Source: Curtobacterium caseinilyticum
GTDB taxonomy: Bacteria; Actinomycetota; Actinomycetes; Actinomycetales; Microbacteriaceae
DNA: 64,000 nucleotides
Direction of reading: 5' to 3'
NCBI RefSeq assembly: GCF_030363035.1
Contig: NZ_JAUCMN010000007.1
Coordinates: 62,001-126,000, forward strand
The notes beneath the pieces were generated by a model that searched no databases, was not told the origin of the DNA, and saw only the letters and a list, made by a program, of their open reading frames with translations. The first letter of the stretch is position 1. The number at the start of each line of letters is the position of its first letter. Positions 32,970 through 40,979 of this stretch are shown here, piece after piece. The translations under genes and the position numbers were made by a program.

Positions 32970-34648
32970 CCACTCGTCGACAGGCGTTCGACGAAGCCGT
33001 CGAGACAGACCAGCGGAACCTATTGGTGATCGCCGCACCAGGCTGCGGCAAGACCGAGCTGCTCGCTCATCGGGCATTGCAGCAAATCAGTCTGCTCGCA
33101 GAAGGTCGCCAGATTCTGGCTCTCACCTTCTCAAACAAGGCGAAGACGAACCTCAACGGCCGGCTGAACGACGTCCTCGGCGTCGAACGAAAACGGCGTT
33201 TCGTGGTCGTCCACAACTTCCATGGTCACAGCGCCGAGATCATCCGATGCCACGGTCGCACCCTCGGGATCCCCGTGGACTTCGAGATACCCACCGACCG
33301 CACTCAACCGGACATCGTTGATGCCTACCTTGAGGGACTCACCGAGCGGGAAGCGGACGGCGTGCGCGCGCTCATCAATAGCCAGCTCGGCGAAGCGAAA
33401 CGCGGGCCCTACAGCGACGATGAGGTGCTCGCCCGACTACGTGACACGGGCGATCAACGTAGCGTCCTCGTCGAAGAACACCGACAGCGCACCGGGGTGT
33501 TGTTCTACGACGATCTCCTCCGTCACGGCCAGCGGCTGCTGCGAGTACCAGAGATCGCTCGCCTGTACCGAACCCATTTTCAATCGGTGATGGTGGACGA
33601 GTTCCAGGACCTCTCCCCACAGCAGCTGGACATCGTACTGCGTTCATCAGATCGCAGCCGCACGGTCGTTGGCGACCCGCTCCAGGGCATATACAGCTGG
33701 ACGGGCGCTCGCCCTGCTGAGAACGAGCGTCTTCTCCGACGGATCAGCGGTGACCCGCTCTCGCTCGGCACGTCCTACCGATCGTCGCCAAACGTTCTTC
33801 GGATCCTCGGCGCGGTTTCGGTCGAGCTTGGCGGCGCTCCGCTCGCAGCGGCAGACCCTGAGAACTGGTTCGAAGGGGGAACTGCTGCTGGCTTCTTCTT
33901 CAAGACAGGAGCGGATGAAGCCAATTTCGTGCGAACGACGGCAGCGGAGATCCACGAACGAGCGCCGGAAGCGACAATCGGCGTGATCTGTCGTTCAGGC
34001 TGGCGGCGGAAACCCGTGGACAGCGCGTTCACGAGGTCGGGTACGCCCGCCAGGCGCTGGGACCTTGCCACCGATGACCCAGAGGTCATCTCTCGGATCC
34101 ACGACGCTGTGGACCGTCTCGGCGCCACCCCGACCCTCGACCAACTGCGCACACACGTTCTGACCAATGCCGAGTCGGCGGACTCAGAGACGTTCGCCGC
34201 ACTCGTCGAAGCCCTTGACGCGCTCGACGAGATGGTCGCCGAATCCGGGTCTGTGATGGCCGCTGTCTCCCGCCTACGAGCTGCAGAGGACGTCGCAGAA
34301 GGGATCACACCGGGGATCCACTTGTTGAATGCACACGTTGGCAAAGGGCAGCAGTTCGATTGGGTCTTCATTCCCGGTTTTGATGAGGGCAATATGCCGA
34401 GTTTCCTTGCGAAGAGCGCGAGCGAGCGCGCCGAAGAACTGCGCGTGCTGCTGGTCGTCATCTCACGAGCCCGCCATGGCGTCGTCATCACGGGAGCAGC
34501 GTCGCTTATCTCGAAGAAAGGCAACCCCTACAGCGTCGCCCCCAGCCGGTGGAGACCTCTTGTTCGCGGCTCCATGACGCATTCGACCAGAGCCGAACTC
34601 GTTTCCCATATCAGGCGTATGTACTCAGACCACCAATCCTCGTCGTAG
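32966..34648 (+). CDS. gajB: Gabija-like GajB: UvrD-family SF1 helicase
   Basis: The 560-residue SF1A helicase has VIAAPGCGKTELLAHRAL (motif I), ILALTFSNKAKTNL (Ia), VMVDEFQDLSPQQLDIVL (II), RTVVGDPLQGIYSWTGA (III), LGTSYRSSPNVLRILG (IV), LLNAHVGKGQQFDWVFIPG (V) and VVISRARHGVVITGA (VI). All core helicase motifs are present, so the enzyme looks intact. GTG 32966 overlaps the OLD gene stop. An OLD nuclease followed by a UvrD helicase is the Gabija anti-phage arrangement and is also called class 2 OLD. Confidence 0.78.
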   Translation: MTTRRQAFDEAVETDQRNLLVIAAPGCGKTELLAHRALQQISLLAEGRQILALTFSNKAKTNLNGRLNDVLGVERKRRFVVVHNFHGHSAEIIRCHGRTLGIPVDFEIPTDRTQPDIVDAYLEGLTEREADGVRALINSQLGEAKRGPYSDDEVLARLRDTGDQRSVLVEEHRQRTGVLFYDDLLRHGQRLLRVPEIARLYRTHFQSVMVDEFQDLSPQQLDIVLRSSDRSRTVVGDPLQGIYSWTGARPAENERLLRRISGDPLSLGTSYRSSPNVLRILGAVSVELGGAPLAAADPENWFEGGTAAGFFFKTGADEANFVRTTAAEIHERAPEATIGVICRSGWRRKPVDSAFTRSGTPARRWDLATDDPEVISRIHDAVDRLGATPTLDQLRTHVLTNAESADSETFAALVEALDALDEMVAESGSVMAAVSRLRAAEDVAEGITPGIHLLNAHVGKGQQFDWVFIPGFDEGNMPSFLAKSASERAEELRVLLVVISRARHGVVITGAASLISKKGNPYSVAPSRWRPLVRGSMTHSTRAELVSHIRRMYSDHQSSS

Positions 34649-34722
34649 AGTCTTAGCTCAAGGGCGCAAAAACGCTCGGCACGAGCAATGAGTCCAACAC
34701 TCCTCGGACTCGGAACCTGCGC

Positions 34723-34748
34723 TCGATAGCCGGTCGGGCTATCGGGAC
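34723..34748 (+). repeat. dispersed ~27-bp element, copy 9 (palindromic variant)
   Basis: GATAGCCGGTCGGGCTATC at 34725-34743 is an inverted repeat (GATAGCC/GGCTATC) followed by GGGAC. It suggests that the ancestral element is palindromic around GATC. It lies between gajB and a hydrolase fragment. Confidence 0.65.
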
Positions 34749-34770
34749 GGGCTGCTCATGAGCCTGCTCG

Positions 34771-35064
34771 GTGGTCGCGCAAGTCCTTGGTTCTGGTCGT
34801 CCGCTGATTAACCTGCGTGGGTTTGGTGTCGACCTCCGGATCATGCTGCCGCTGGCGGACGTGGTGCAGGATCTGCCGCGGCGGCTGGTGCTCCTCGACC
34901 TTCCGTGGGTCGAAGCTGCCGGGGCGACCGCGACCACGAAGAGCGCGGTCGACGTGGCCGACGAGGTACTCGCCGACGTCTACGACCACCTCGGCGATGA
35001 GCCCTTCGTCGTCATCGGGAACTCCTTCGGCGGCGTGATCGCCCGACACGGCTCTGCCCGGTAG
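34771..35064 (+). pseudogene. truncated alpha/beta-hydrolase gene (central fragment)
   Basis: From GTG 34771 the frame encodes LINLRGFGVDLRIMLPLADV and ends soon after the nucleophile elbow FVVIGNSFGGVIARHG. The acid and His parts of the triad and the C-terminal half are missing. The stop (CGG TAG) is formed inside copy 10 of the dispersed element. Copy 9 lies 22 bases upstream, so the fragment is bracketed by the repeat. It is presumably non-functional. Confidence 0.65.
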
Positions 35065-35081
35065 AGGATCAGCTACCAGAC
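35057..35081 (+). repeat. dispersed ~27-bp element, copy 10 (diverged)
   Basis: CCCGGTAGAGGATCAGCTAC followed by CAGAC is a diverged core. It supplies the stop codon of the truncated hydrolase. No later copy was seen towards 64 kb. Confidence 0.6.
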
Positions 35082-35587
35082 TTAGCTGCGCTGTGGCCGT
35101 TGCCGCGACCAGGACCACTCCACCGCTGAGAAATCCCTACTCGCGCCGACTCCCGGCAACCTTGGTCTCACATAGGTGGTCATCGATCCTTCGCAGTGGA
35201 GGTGCGTAATGTATTCGGTCGCGTCGCGCGGGCCAACCTGGCGGCAAGTTGTACGCGAAGGGGACAGGTCATAAGCGCAGCGACACGGCTTTGAGGCGCC
35301 ACTGTCAGGCAATCTGTCGCTGAGCTTCCGAACGACAGGATCCGCGGCATGGAGACACGAACTGTCGGCGACCGACAGCTGTTGGTCAGACGCCACTTCG
35401 CCGGCACTGACGAGCGCGGAACTCCGCATGACGAGGAGATGCGATCCGCCGCCCGGCAGCTGCGCTCAGGCCGATCTAGTCCGCTCCCTTGCCAACCTGG
35501 AACTCAGGGTCAGACAAACTTGGAGCGAAACGGACAGTTTGGGGCACTCCCAGACACTTTCGTTCCTGTCTTCACAACGACAGAACG
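35082..35587. other. 506-bp gap with no convincing gene
   Basis: Short open frames exist, including one after GGAGG near 35197-35203, but they contain stops or lack a recognisable composition. I see no terminator hairpin for dnaB and no repeat. It forms the border between the accessory region and the conserved origin region. Confidence 0.5.
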
Positions 35588-36952
35588 CTACTGCGGCATG
35601 TCCACGAACCTCGAGAACATCCCGTGGAACGCCACCGTGATCGTGTCCGTCGGCCCGTTGCGGTGCTTCGCCACGATCAGGTCCGCCTCACCCTGGCGCG
35701 GGTTGTCCTTCTCGTACGCCGACTCACGGTGCAGCAGGATGACCATGTCGGCGTCCTGCTCGATCGACCCCGACTCACGCAGGTCCGAGATCATCGGCTT
35801 CTTGTCCGCACGCTGCTCCGGACCACGGTTCAGCTGCGACAGCGCGATGACCGGCACGCCGAGCTCCTTCGCCATGAGCTTCAGCGCACGCGAGAACTCC
35901 GAGACCTCCTGCTGACGGCTCTCGACCTTCTTGCCCGAGGTCATCAGCTGCAGGTAGTCGATGACCACGAGCTTCAGGTTGTGCTGCTGCTTGAGTCGAC
36001 GGCACTTCGCCCGGATCTCGACCAGCGTCATGTTGGGGGAGTCGTCGATGAAGAACGGGGCGTCGTTGATGCGCCCGCGGGTCTGCGCGATGGTGGTCCA
36101 GTCCCGCGAGTCGACGGTGCCCTTGCGCATGTTCTGCAGCGGCACGCTCGACTCGGCGGACAGCAGACGCATCGCGATCTCGGCGCGACCCATCTCGAGC
36201 GAGAAGAACGCGGCGGTCTGGTCGTGCTTGAGCGCGGCGGCGCGGCACAGGTCGAGGGCGAGCGTCGACTTGCCGAGGGCGGGTCGCGCGGCGACGATGA
36301 TGAGCTGTCCGGGGTGGAAGCCGTTGGTCAGGGCGTCGAGACCGCTGAACCCGGTCGGCACGCCGGTCATCTGCCCGTCGCGGCCCTTCGCGGCCTCGAT
36401 CTCGTCGATCGCGGCGCCGATGGCGTCGGTCAGGGGCACGTAGTCCTCGGTCTGCACGCCGCCCGCGACGTTGTACACCTCGGCCTGTGCGCTGTTCACG
36501 AGGTCGGTGACCTCGCCCTCGGACGCGTAGCCCATCTGCACGATGCGGGTACCGGCGTCGACGAGACGGCGGAGCACGGCCTTCTCGGCGACGATGGCGG
36601 CGTAGTACCCGGCGTTCGCGGCCGTCGGCACCATGCTCGTCACGCTGTGCAGGTACTCGGCGCCGCCGGCCCGCGACAGCAGGCCGGTCTTCGTCAGCTC
36701 GTCGGTCACGGCGATGACGTCGGTGGGCTCGCCGTGCGAGTAGAGCGACAGGATCGCGTCGAAGATGACCTCGTGCTTGGGGATGTAGAAGTCCACCCCG
36801 CGCGCGGTCTCGATCACGTCGGCGACAGCGTCCTTCGACAGCAGCATGCCGCCGATCGTGGACTGCTCGGCGAGCAGGTCGTGCGGCGGCGTCCGTTCCG
36901 GACCCCGGTCGGCCAGGTCCTGCGGGGACGGATCGAGATGCGCGATCGACAC
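35588..36952 (-). CDS. dnaB: replicative DNA helicase DnaB
   Basis: The 454-residue hexameric helicase has an N-terminal domain starting HDLLAEQSTIGGMLLSKDA. The RecA-like domain has Walker A IIVAARPALGKSTLALDLC, AAFFSLEMGRAEIAMRLLSA, Walker B LKLVVIDYLQLMTSG, ALSQLNRGPEQRADKKPMIS and the C-terminal LIVAKHRNGPTDTITVAFHG. No intein interrupts it. GTG 36952 was chosen because GAGGGAG lies just upstream. A cluster of DnaA boxes lies 115-200 bases upstream of this start. It is the last gene of the - strand region after rplI. Confidence 0.97.
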   Translation of the reverse strand: MSIAHLDPSPQDLADRGPERTPPHDLLAEQSTIGGMLLSKDAVADVIETARGVDFYIPKHEVIFDAILSLYSHGEPTDVIAVTDELTKTGLLSRAGGAEYLHSVTSMVPTAANAGYYAAIVAEKAVLRRLVDAGTRIVQMGYASEGEVTDLVNSAQAEVYNVAGGVQTEDYVPLTDAIGAAIDEIEAAKGRDGQMTGVPTGFSGLDALTNGFHPGQLIIVAARPALGKSTLALDLCRAAALKHDQTAAFFSLEMGRAEIAMRLLSAESSVPLQNMRKGTVDSRDWTTIAQTRGRINDAPFFIDDSPNMTLVEIRAKCRRLKQQHNLKLVVIDYLQLMTSGKKVESRQQEVSEFSRALKLMAKELGVPVIALSQLNRGPEQRADKKPMISDLRESGSIEQDADMVILLHRESAYEKDNPRQGEADLIVAKHRNGPTDTITVAFHGMFSRFVDMPQ

Positions 36953-37066
36953 ACGGACTCCCTCTTGTGGCAACGGTGCGGACCACGGTCCGCACGGAAT
37001 TCCTACCCCTGACGACCGACATCCACTGACGTCTGCGAGTCGCTGGGCCACGCTACGGGTACAGAG

Positions 37067-37150
37067 TTATCCCCAGCAAACGGCCCTGTGGATAACTCTG
37101 TGGAGAGGGTGCGGAACACGCCGGGGAGCCGTGTGGACAACTGTGGATGA
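37067..37150. promoter_or_regulatory. cluster of DnaA-box-like sites upstream of dnaB
   Basis: TGTGGATAA at 37087-37095 is a perfect box. TTATCCCCA (37067-37075), TGTGGACAA (37132-37140) and TGTGGATGA (37142-37150) each differ by one base. The rest of the 566-bp dnaB-rplI gap holds only the rplI terminator. Confidence 0.65.
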
Positions 37151-37467
37151 CCATGTGGAGAAGTCGCACGACGAACACACGTTCGAGCTGCTGACCTGGG
37201 GTTTCCCCGTTCACACCATGTGTGGAGAACCGTGGTTCAAGTGCACCTTGAAGGTTGTGGAATCGGCCCCTGGGACTGTGTAGAACGACTTGACAACGGA
37301 CCCTGCTGTGGGGAGTGTTCCCGGGCCGTTCACAGCATCGCCGGACCTGCGCGAGCAGTAACCAGCCAGCGCGAGGTCCTCGATGCGCCGGGTGCAACGG
37401 GACCTCCGTCGACCAGCCGAGCCGAGTCGTGCGGCGACCACCGGCGGACGCGACGTGCACGCACGAC

Positions 37468-37501
37468 GAAGGGCGGGCCTCCCGGAGGAGACCCGCCCTT
37501 C
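37468..37501 (-). terminator. hairpin terminator after rplI
   Basis: A 10-bp GC-rich stem (GAAGGGCGGG at 37468-37477 pairing with CCCGCCCTTC at 37492-37501) with a 14-base loop lies 18 bases downstream of the rplI stop. Confidence 0.85.
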
Positions 37502-37519
37502 GACGGTGGTGGTGCGGCC

Positions 37520-37972
37520 TTACTTGGCGGCGACGACCTTGAGCGAGATCACGGCGGTGATGTCCTCGCGCAGGCGGACGGTGGCCTCGTGGTCACCGAC
37601 GGTCTTGATGGTCGCGGGGACCTCGACCTTGCGCTTGTCCAGCGAACCGACGCCCTGCGCCTGGACCGCGTCGGCCACGTCGGCCGGACGGACCGAACCG
37701 AAGAGACGACCGTCCTTGCCGGCCTTGACCGACAGCTGGATGGTGGCGTTCTCGAGCTTCATCTTGAGGTCCTGGGCCTCTTCGATGGTGGCGAGCTCGC
37801 GAGCGGCACGGGCCGCGCGGATCGACTCGACCTGCTTCTCGCCGCCCTTGGACCACGCGACAGCGAAGCCCTGGGGGATGAGGTAGTTGCGGGCGTAGCC
37901 GTTCTTGACGTCGACGACGTCACCGGCGGAACCGAGGCCGGAGACCTCGTGGGTGAGGATGAGCTTCGACAT
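37520..37972 (-). CDS. rplI: 50S ribosomal protein bL9
   Basis: The 150-residue protein has the bL9 N-terminal signature [26 protein letters not shown] (residues 12-37) and the C-terminal RNA-binding domain with [19 protein letters not shown]. The two domains are joined by the long helix ([20 protein letters not shown]). It is the last gene of the rpsF-ssb-rpsR-rplI operon, 14 bases after rpsR. Confidence 0.98.
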   Translation of the reverse strand: MSKLILTHEVSGLGSAGDVVDVKNGYARNYLIPQGFAVAWSKGGEKQVESIRAARAARELATIEEAQDLKMKLENATIQLSVKAGKDGRLFGSVRPADVADAVQAQGVGSLDKRKVEVPATIKTVGDHEATVRLREDITAVISLKVVAAK

Positions 37973-37986
37973 GGTGATCCTCCTGA

Positions 37987-38244
37987 TCAGCGGCCGGAGC
38001 CGGCGTAGGGGAGGAGCGCCATCTCACGGGCGTTCTTCACGGCACGGGCGATGAGGCGCTGCTCCTGGACGGAGACGCCGGTGATGCGACGGGCGCGGAT
38101 CTTGCCACGCTCCGAGATGAACTTGCGAAGGGTCGCGACGTCCTTGTAGTCGATGACGCCGACCTTGATCGACTTCGCGGGAGCGGCGTTCTTGCCGCCC
38201 TTGCCGCGAGGCTTCCGGCGGTCGCCGGTGCTCTTTCCAGCCAT
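37987..38244 (-). CDS. rpsR: 30S ribosomal protein bS18
   Basis: The 85-residue protein has the core [20 protein letters not shown] and [20 protein letters not shown], diagnostic for bS18. The basic N-terminal tail is Lys/Arg/Gly rich, as usual in actinobacteria, and there are no zinc-ligand Cys residues. It is located between ssb and rplI. Confidence 0.98.
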   Translation of the reverse strand: MAGKSTGDRRKPRGKGGKNAAPAKSIKVGVIDYKDVATLRKFISERGKIRARRITGVSVQEQRLIARAVKNAREMALLPYAGSGR

Positions 38245-38294
38245 TGTGATTCCTTAGAGAAGAAGAAGTTGTGTGTCCGTCAGACCGCTGGGGA

Positions 38295-38870
38295 TCAGAA
38301 CGGGGTCTCGTCGTCGTACGAGCCACCGGGGGTGCTCCACACGTCGTTCGACTGTGCGTTGCCACCCTGCTGGCCGCCCTGGGGCGACCACGGTGCGTCC
38401 GACTGACCGCCGCCGTTGTTGTTGCCGTTCCAGCCGCCGCCCGCGCCCTGGCCACCACCGGAAGCGTTGCCGCCTCCGACCTGGCCACGACCGCCGCCGG
38501 AGCCACCCGCAGCACGGGTGACCTGCGCGGTCGCGTAGCGGAGCGACGGGCCGATCTCGTCGACCTCGAGCTCGATGCTCGTGCGCTGCTGGCCCTCACG
38601 GTCCTGGTAGGAGCGCTGACGCAGACGACCCTGCGCGATGACGCGCGAGCCCTTCGTCAGCGAGCCCGCCACGTGCTCGGCGAACTCGCGCCACACGCTC
38701 GCGCGGAGGAACAGCGCGTCGCCGTCCTTCCACTCGTTCGCCTGACGGTCGAACGTGCGAGGGGTGGATGCGATGGTGAAGTTCGCCACCGCGAGCCCGT
38801 TCTGCGTGTAGCGCAGCTCGGGGTCCGCGGTGAGGTTGCCCACCACCGTGATGACGGTTTCGCCGGCCAT
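38295..38870 (-). CDS. ssb: single-stranded DNA-binding protein
   Basis: The 191-residue protein has an N-terminal OB fold ([60 protein letters not shown]). A Gly/Gln/Asn-rich flexible linker (residues 115-180) follows, ending in the acidic DDETPF that binds partner proteins. The stop lies 50 bases before rpsR. The linker is long and repetitive, as in other actinobacterial SSBs. Confidence 0.97.
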   Translation of the reverse strand: MAGETVITVVGNLTADPELRYTQNGLAVANFTIASTPRTFDRQANEWKDGDALFLRASVWREFAEHVAGSLTKGSRVIAQGRLRQRSYQDREGQQRTSIELEVDEIGPSLRYATAQVTRAAGGSGGGRGQVGGGNASGGGQGAGGGWNGNNNGGGQSDAPWSPQGGQQGGNAQSNDVWSTPGGSYDDETPF

Positions 38871-38873
38871 GAC

Positions 38874-39245
38874 CTACTCGGCGCTCGCGGTCGCGTTCGC
38901 GGCCTTGCGGGCCGCGCGGGCCTCGTCGCGCTGCTTCTGCGCGGCGACCTGGGCGATCGCCTCTTCAGCGCGGAGGACCTTCGTGCGGAGCACGGCCTCG
39001 GAGAGACCGAGCTGACGGTCGAGCTCCTTGGCGGCCTCGGGGGTCGAGGTGAAGTCGACGACGGCGTAGATGCCCTCGGACTTCTTCGCGATCTCGTAGG
39101 CCAGGCGACGACGGCCCCAGACGTCCACGTTGTCGACGGTGCCACCGTCGTTGCGGATGACCGCGAGGAACTTGTCCAGGCTGGGAGCGACGGTGCGCTC
39201 GTCGATCTCGGGGTCGAGGATCGCCATCAGTTCGTACTGGTGCAT
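38874..39245 (-). CDS. rpsF: 30S ribosomal protein bS6
   Basis: The 123-residue protein has [20 protein letters not shown] at its N-terminus and the core [20 protein letters not shown]. The Ala/Lys/Arg-rich tail is typical of actinobacteria. ATG 39245 follows GGAGGTGG; the longer ORF from 39338 is rejected. It is the first gene of the rpsF-ssb-rpsR-rplI operon. Confidence 0.98.
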   Translation of the reverse strand: MHQYELMAILDPEIDERTVAPSLDKFLAVIRNDGGTVDNVDVWGRRRLAYEIAKKSEGIYAVVDFTSTPEAAKELDRQLGLSEAVLRTKVLRAEEAIAQVAAQKQRDEARAARKAANATASAE

Positions 39246-39399
39246 GCGGAACCCACCTCCTTTGGTCTCGGCGGCTCCGGGCGGTTCCCGGAGCAGGAGG
39301 GTTGATGCATGTGTCGTGCGCGAGTGCGCAGAGGACAACCCGAGTAGCTTACCGGACGGCCTGGAGGCGCGCCACCGGCTGTGGAGGTCGGCTCCGGTC

Positions 39400-39434
39400 C
39401 GTCAGGCGGTCGCGTCCCGTCAGGCGGTCGCGTC
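39400..39434. repeat. 18-bp tandem duplication of the end of cca
   Basis: CGTCAGGCGGTCGCGTC occurs at 39400-39416 and again at 39418-39434. The second copy contains the cca stop codon and its last codons, so the gene end, including the stop, is duplicated downstream. Confidence 0.7.
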
Positions 39435-40856
39435 GCGCTCGGCCCACCAGGCGCGCAGGCGCGCCGCGGCCTCGTCCTCGCCGAGGGGGCCCTCGTCCAT
39501 GCGGACCTCGAGCAGGAAGCGGTACGCCTCACCCACGGCGCGCCCCGGCGCGATGTCGAGGATCCGCATGATGTCGTCGCCGGTCAGGTCCGGGCGGATC
39601 GAGTCCAGCTCCTCCTGCGCAGCCAGGGCCGCGATGCGGTCCTCGAGGTCGTCGTACGCGAAGCCCAGGCGGTCGGCCTTGCGGCGGTTGCGCGTGGTCA
39701 CGTCGGAGCGGGTGAGCTCGTGCAGGCGTTCGAGCAGCGGACCGGCGTCGCGGACGTAGCGTCGGACGGCGGAGTCGGTCCAGGCACCCTCGGTGTAGCC
39801 GAAGAACCGCAGGTGCAGCTCGATCAGGCGCGCGACCGCGGCGATGGTGTCGTTGTCGAACCGCAGCGCCCGCAGTCGCTTCTTCGCGAGCTTCGCGCCG
39901 ACCAGGTCGTGGTGGTGGAAGCTGACGGCGCCACCCGGCTCGAGCTTGCGCGTGGCCGGCTTGCCGATGTCGTGCAGGAGCGCCGCCAGGCGGAGCACGG
40001 TGTCCGGGACCTCGCCCGCGTGCCGCTCGGCCTCGTACCCGATCGCCTGGGTCAGCACCGTCAGCGAGTGCTCGTAGACGTCCTTGTGGTGGTGGTGCTC
40101 GTCGATCTCCAGGCGCATCGCCGGCAGCTCGGGCAGGAACCGCTCGGCGAGGCCGGTGTCGACCAGCAGACGGATGCCCGCGACGGGCTCCGAGGTCGCC
40201 AGGAGCTTGACGAACTCGTCGCGCACCCGCTCGGCGGAGACGATGTCGATCGAGTCGGCGAGCTCCGTCATCGCGGCGCGGACCTCGTCCGACACGGTGA
40301 AGCCGAGCTGCGAGGTGAACCGCGCCGCCCGCATCATGCGCAGGGGGTCGTCGCGGAAGGACACGGTCGCGGCCTGCGGGGTGCGCAGCCGCTCGGCGAG
40401 CAGGTCCTCGACGCCGCCGTGGACGTCGACGAGCTCGCGCTGGGGGAGTCGGAGCGCCATCGCGTTCACCGTGAAGTCACGGCGGAGCAGGTCGTCCTCG
40501 ATGGTGTCGCCGAAGGCCACCTCTGGTTTGCGGGTCTCGCCGTCGTAGACGTCGCTGCGGTACGTGGTGATCTCCACCTGCTCGCCGCGGATCCGCGCCG
40601 CGATGGTGCCGAACTGGCGGCCGACGTCCCACGTGGCGCTCGCGATCGGTTCGACGATGCGCAGGGTCTGGTCCGGGTCCGCGTCGGTGGTGAAGTCGAG
40701 GTCGGTCACCGGGCGCCCGAGGAAGGCGTCCCGCACCGGGCCACCCACCAGGGCCAGCTCGTGTCCGGCGTCGGCGAACGCCCGAGCGAGGAGGGCGACG
40801 GGCTCGGTGGACGCGAGTGCGTCGAGTCGTTCGACGGCCTGGGCAACGGAGTGCAT
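39420..40856 (-). CDS. cca: CCA tRNA nucleotidyltransferase
   Basis: The 478-residue enzyme adds or repairs the tRNA 3' CCA. The nucleotidyltransferase head carries ELALVGGPVRDAFLGRPVTD and LDFTTDAD (catalytic Asp pair); the FRDDPLRMMRAARFTSQLGF and RDFTVNAMA motifs follow. A C-terminal HD domain has LAALLHDIGKPATR and FHHHDLVGAKLAKKRLRAL. ATG 40856 follows GGAG. It is divergent from the DUF6049-MurJ gene. Confidence 0.95.
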   Translation of the reverse strand: MHSVAQAVERLDALASTEPVALLARAFADAGHELALVGGPVRDAFLGRPVTDLDFTTDADPDQTLRIVEPIASATWDVGRQFGTIAARIRGEQVEITTYRSDVYDGETRKPEVAFGDTIEDDLLRRDFTVNAMALRLPQRELVDVHGGVEDLLAERLRTPQAATVSFRDDPLRMMRAARFTSQLGFTVSDEVRAAMTELADSIDIVSAERVRDEFVKLLATSEPVAGIRLLVDTGLAERFLPELPAMRLEIDEHHHHKDVYEHSLTVLTQAIGYEAERHAGEVPDTVLRLAALLHDIGKPATRKLEPGGAVSFHHHDLVGAKLAKKRLRALRFDNDTIAAVARLIELHLRFFGYTEGAWTDSAVRRYVRDAGPLLERLHELTRSDVTTRNRRKADRLGFAYDDLEDRIAALAAQEELDSIRPDLTGDDIMRILDIAPGRAVGEAYRFLLEVRMDEGPLGEDEAAARLRAWWAERDATA

Positions 40857-40979
40857 GACGGCTCCATCTTCCCAGATGACCGCCCACGAGTTCTGCACAG
40901 TCCGAGCGCGCACGGGATCGTCATGGCTCGCCCCTCGTATGCTCGTGCACGGCCGGAACCGACCCTCGGGCCCTCCTGT

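Noticed and set aside
1401-35082. Dispersed elements as dif/XerCD or integron attC sites
   Set aside because: They lack the two 11-bp arms with a 6-bp spacer of dif. They also lack the R/L box structure of attC, and no integrase is encoded in the window.
35588-36952. Intein in dnaB
   Set aside because: The protein is of normal helicase length with all motifs contiguous.
37067-37150. A second oriC
   Set aside because: Only four boxes and no AT-rich unwinding stretch. The dnaA-dnaN gap is the better origin.
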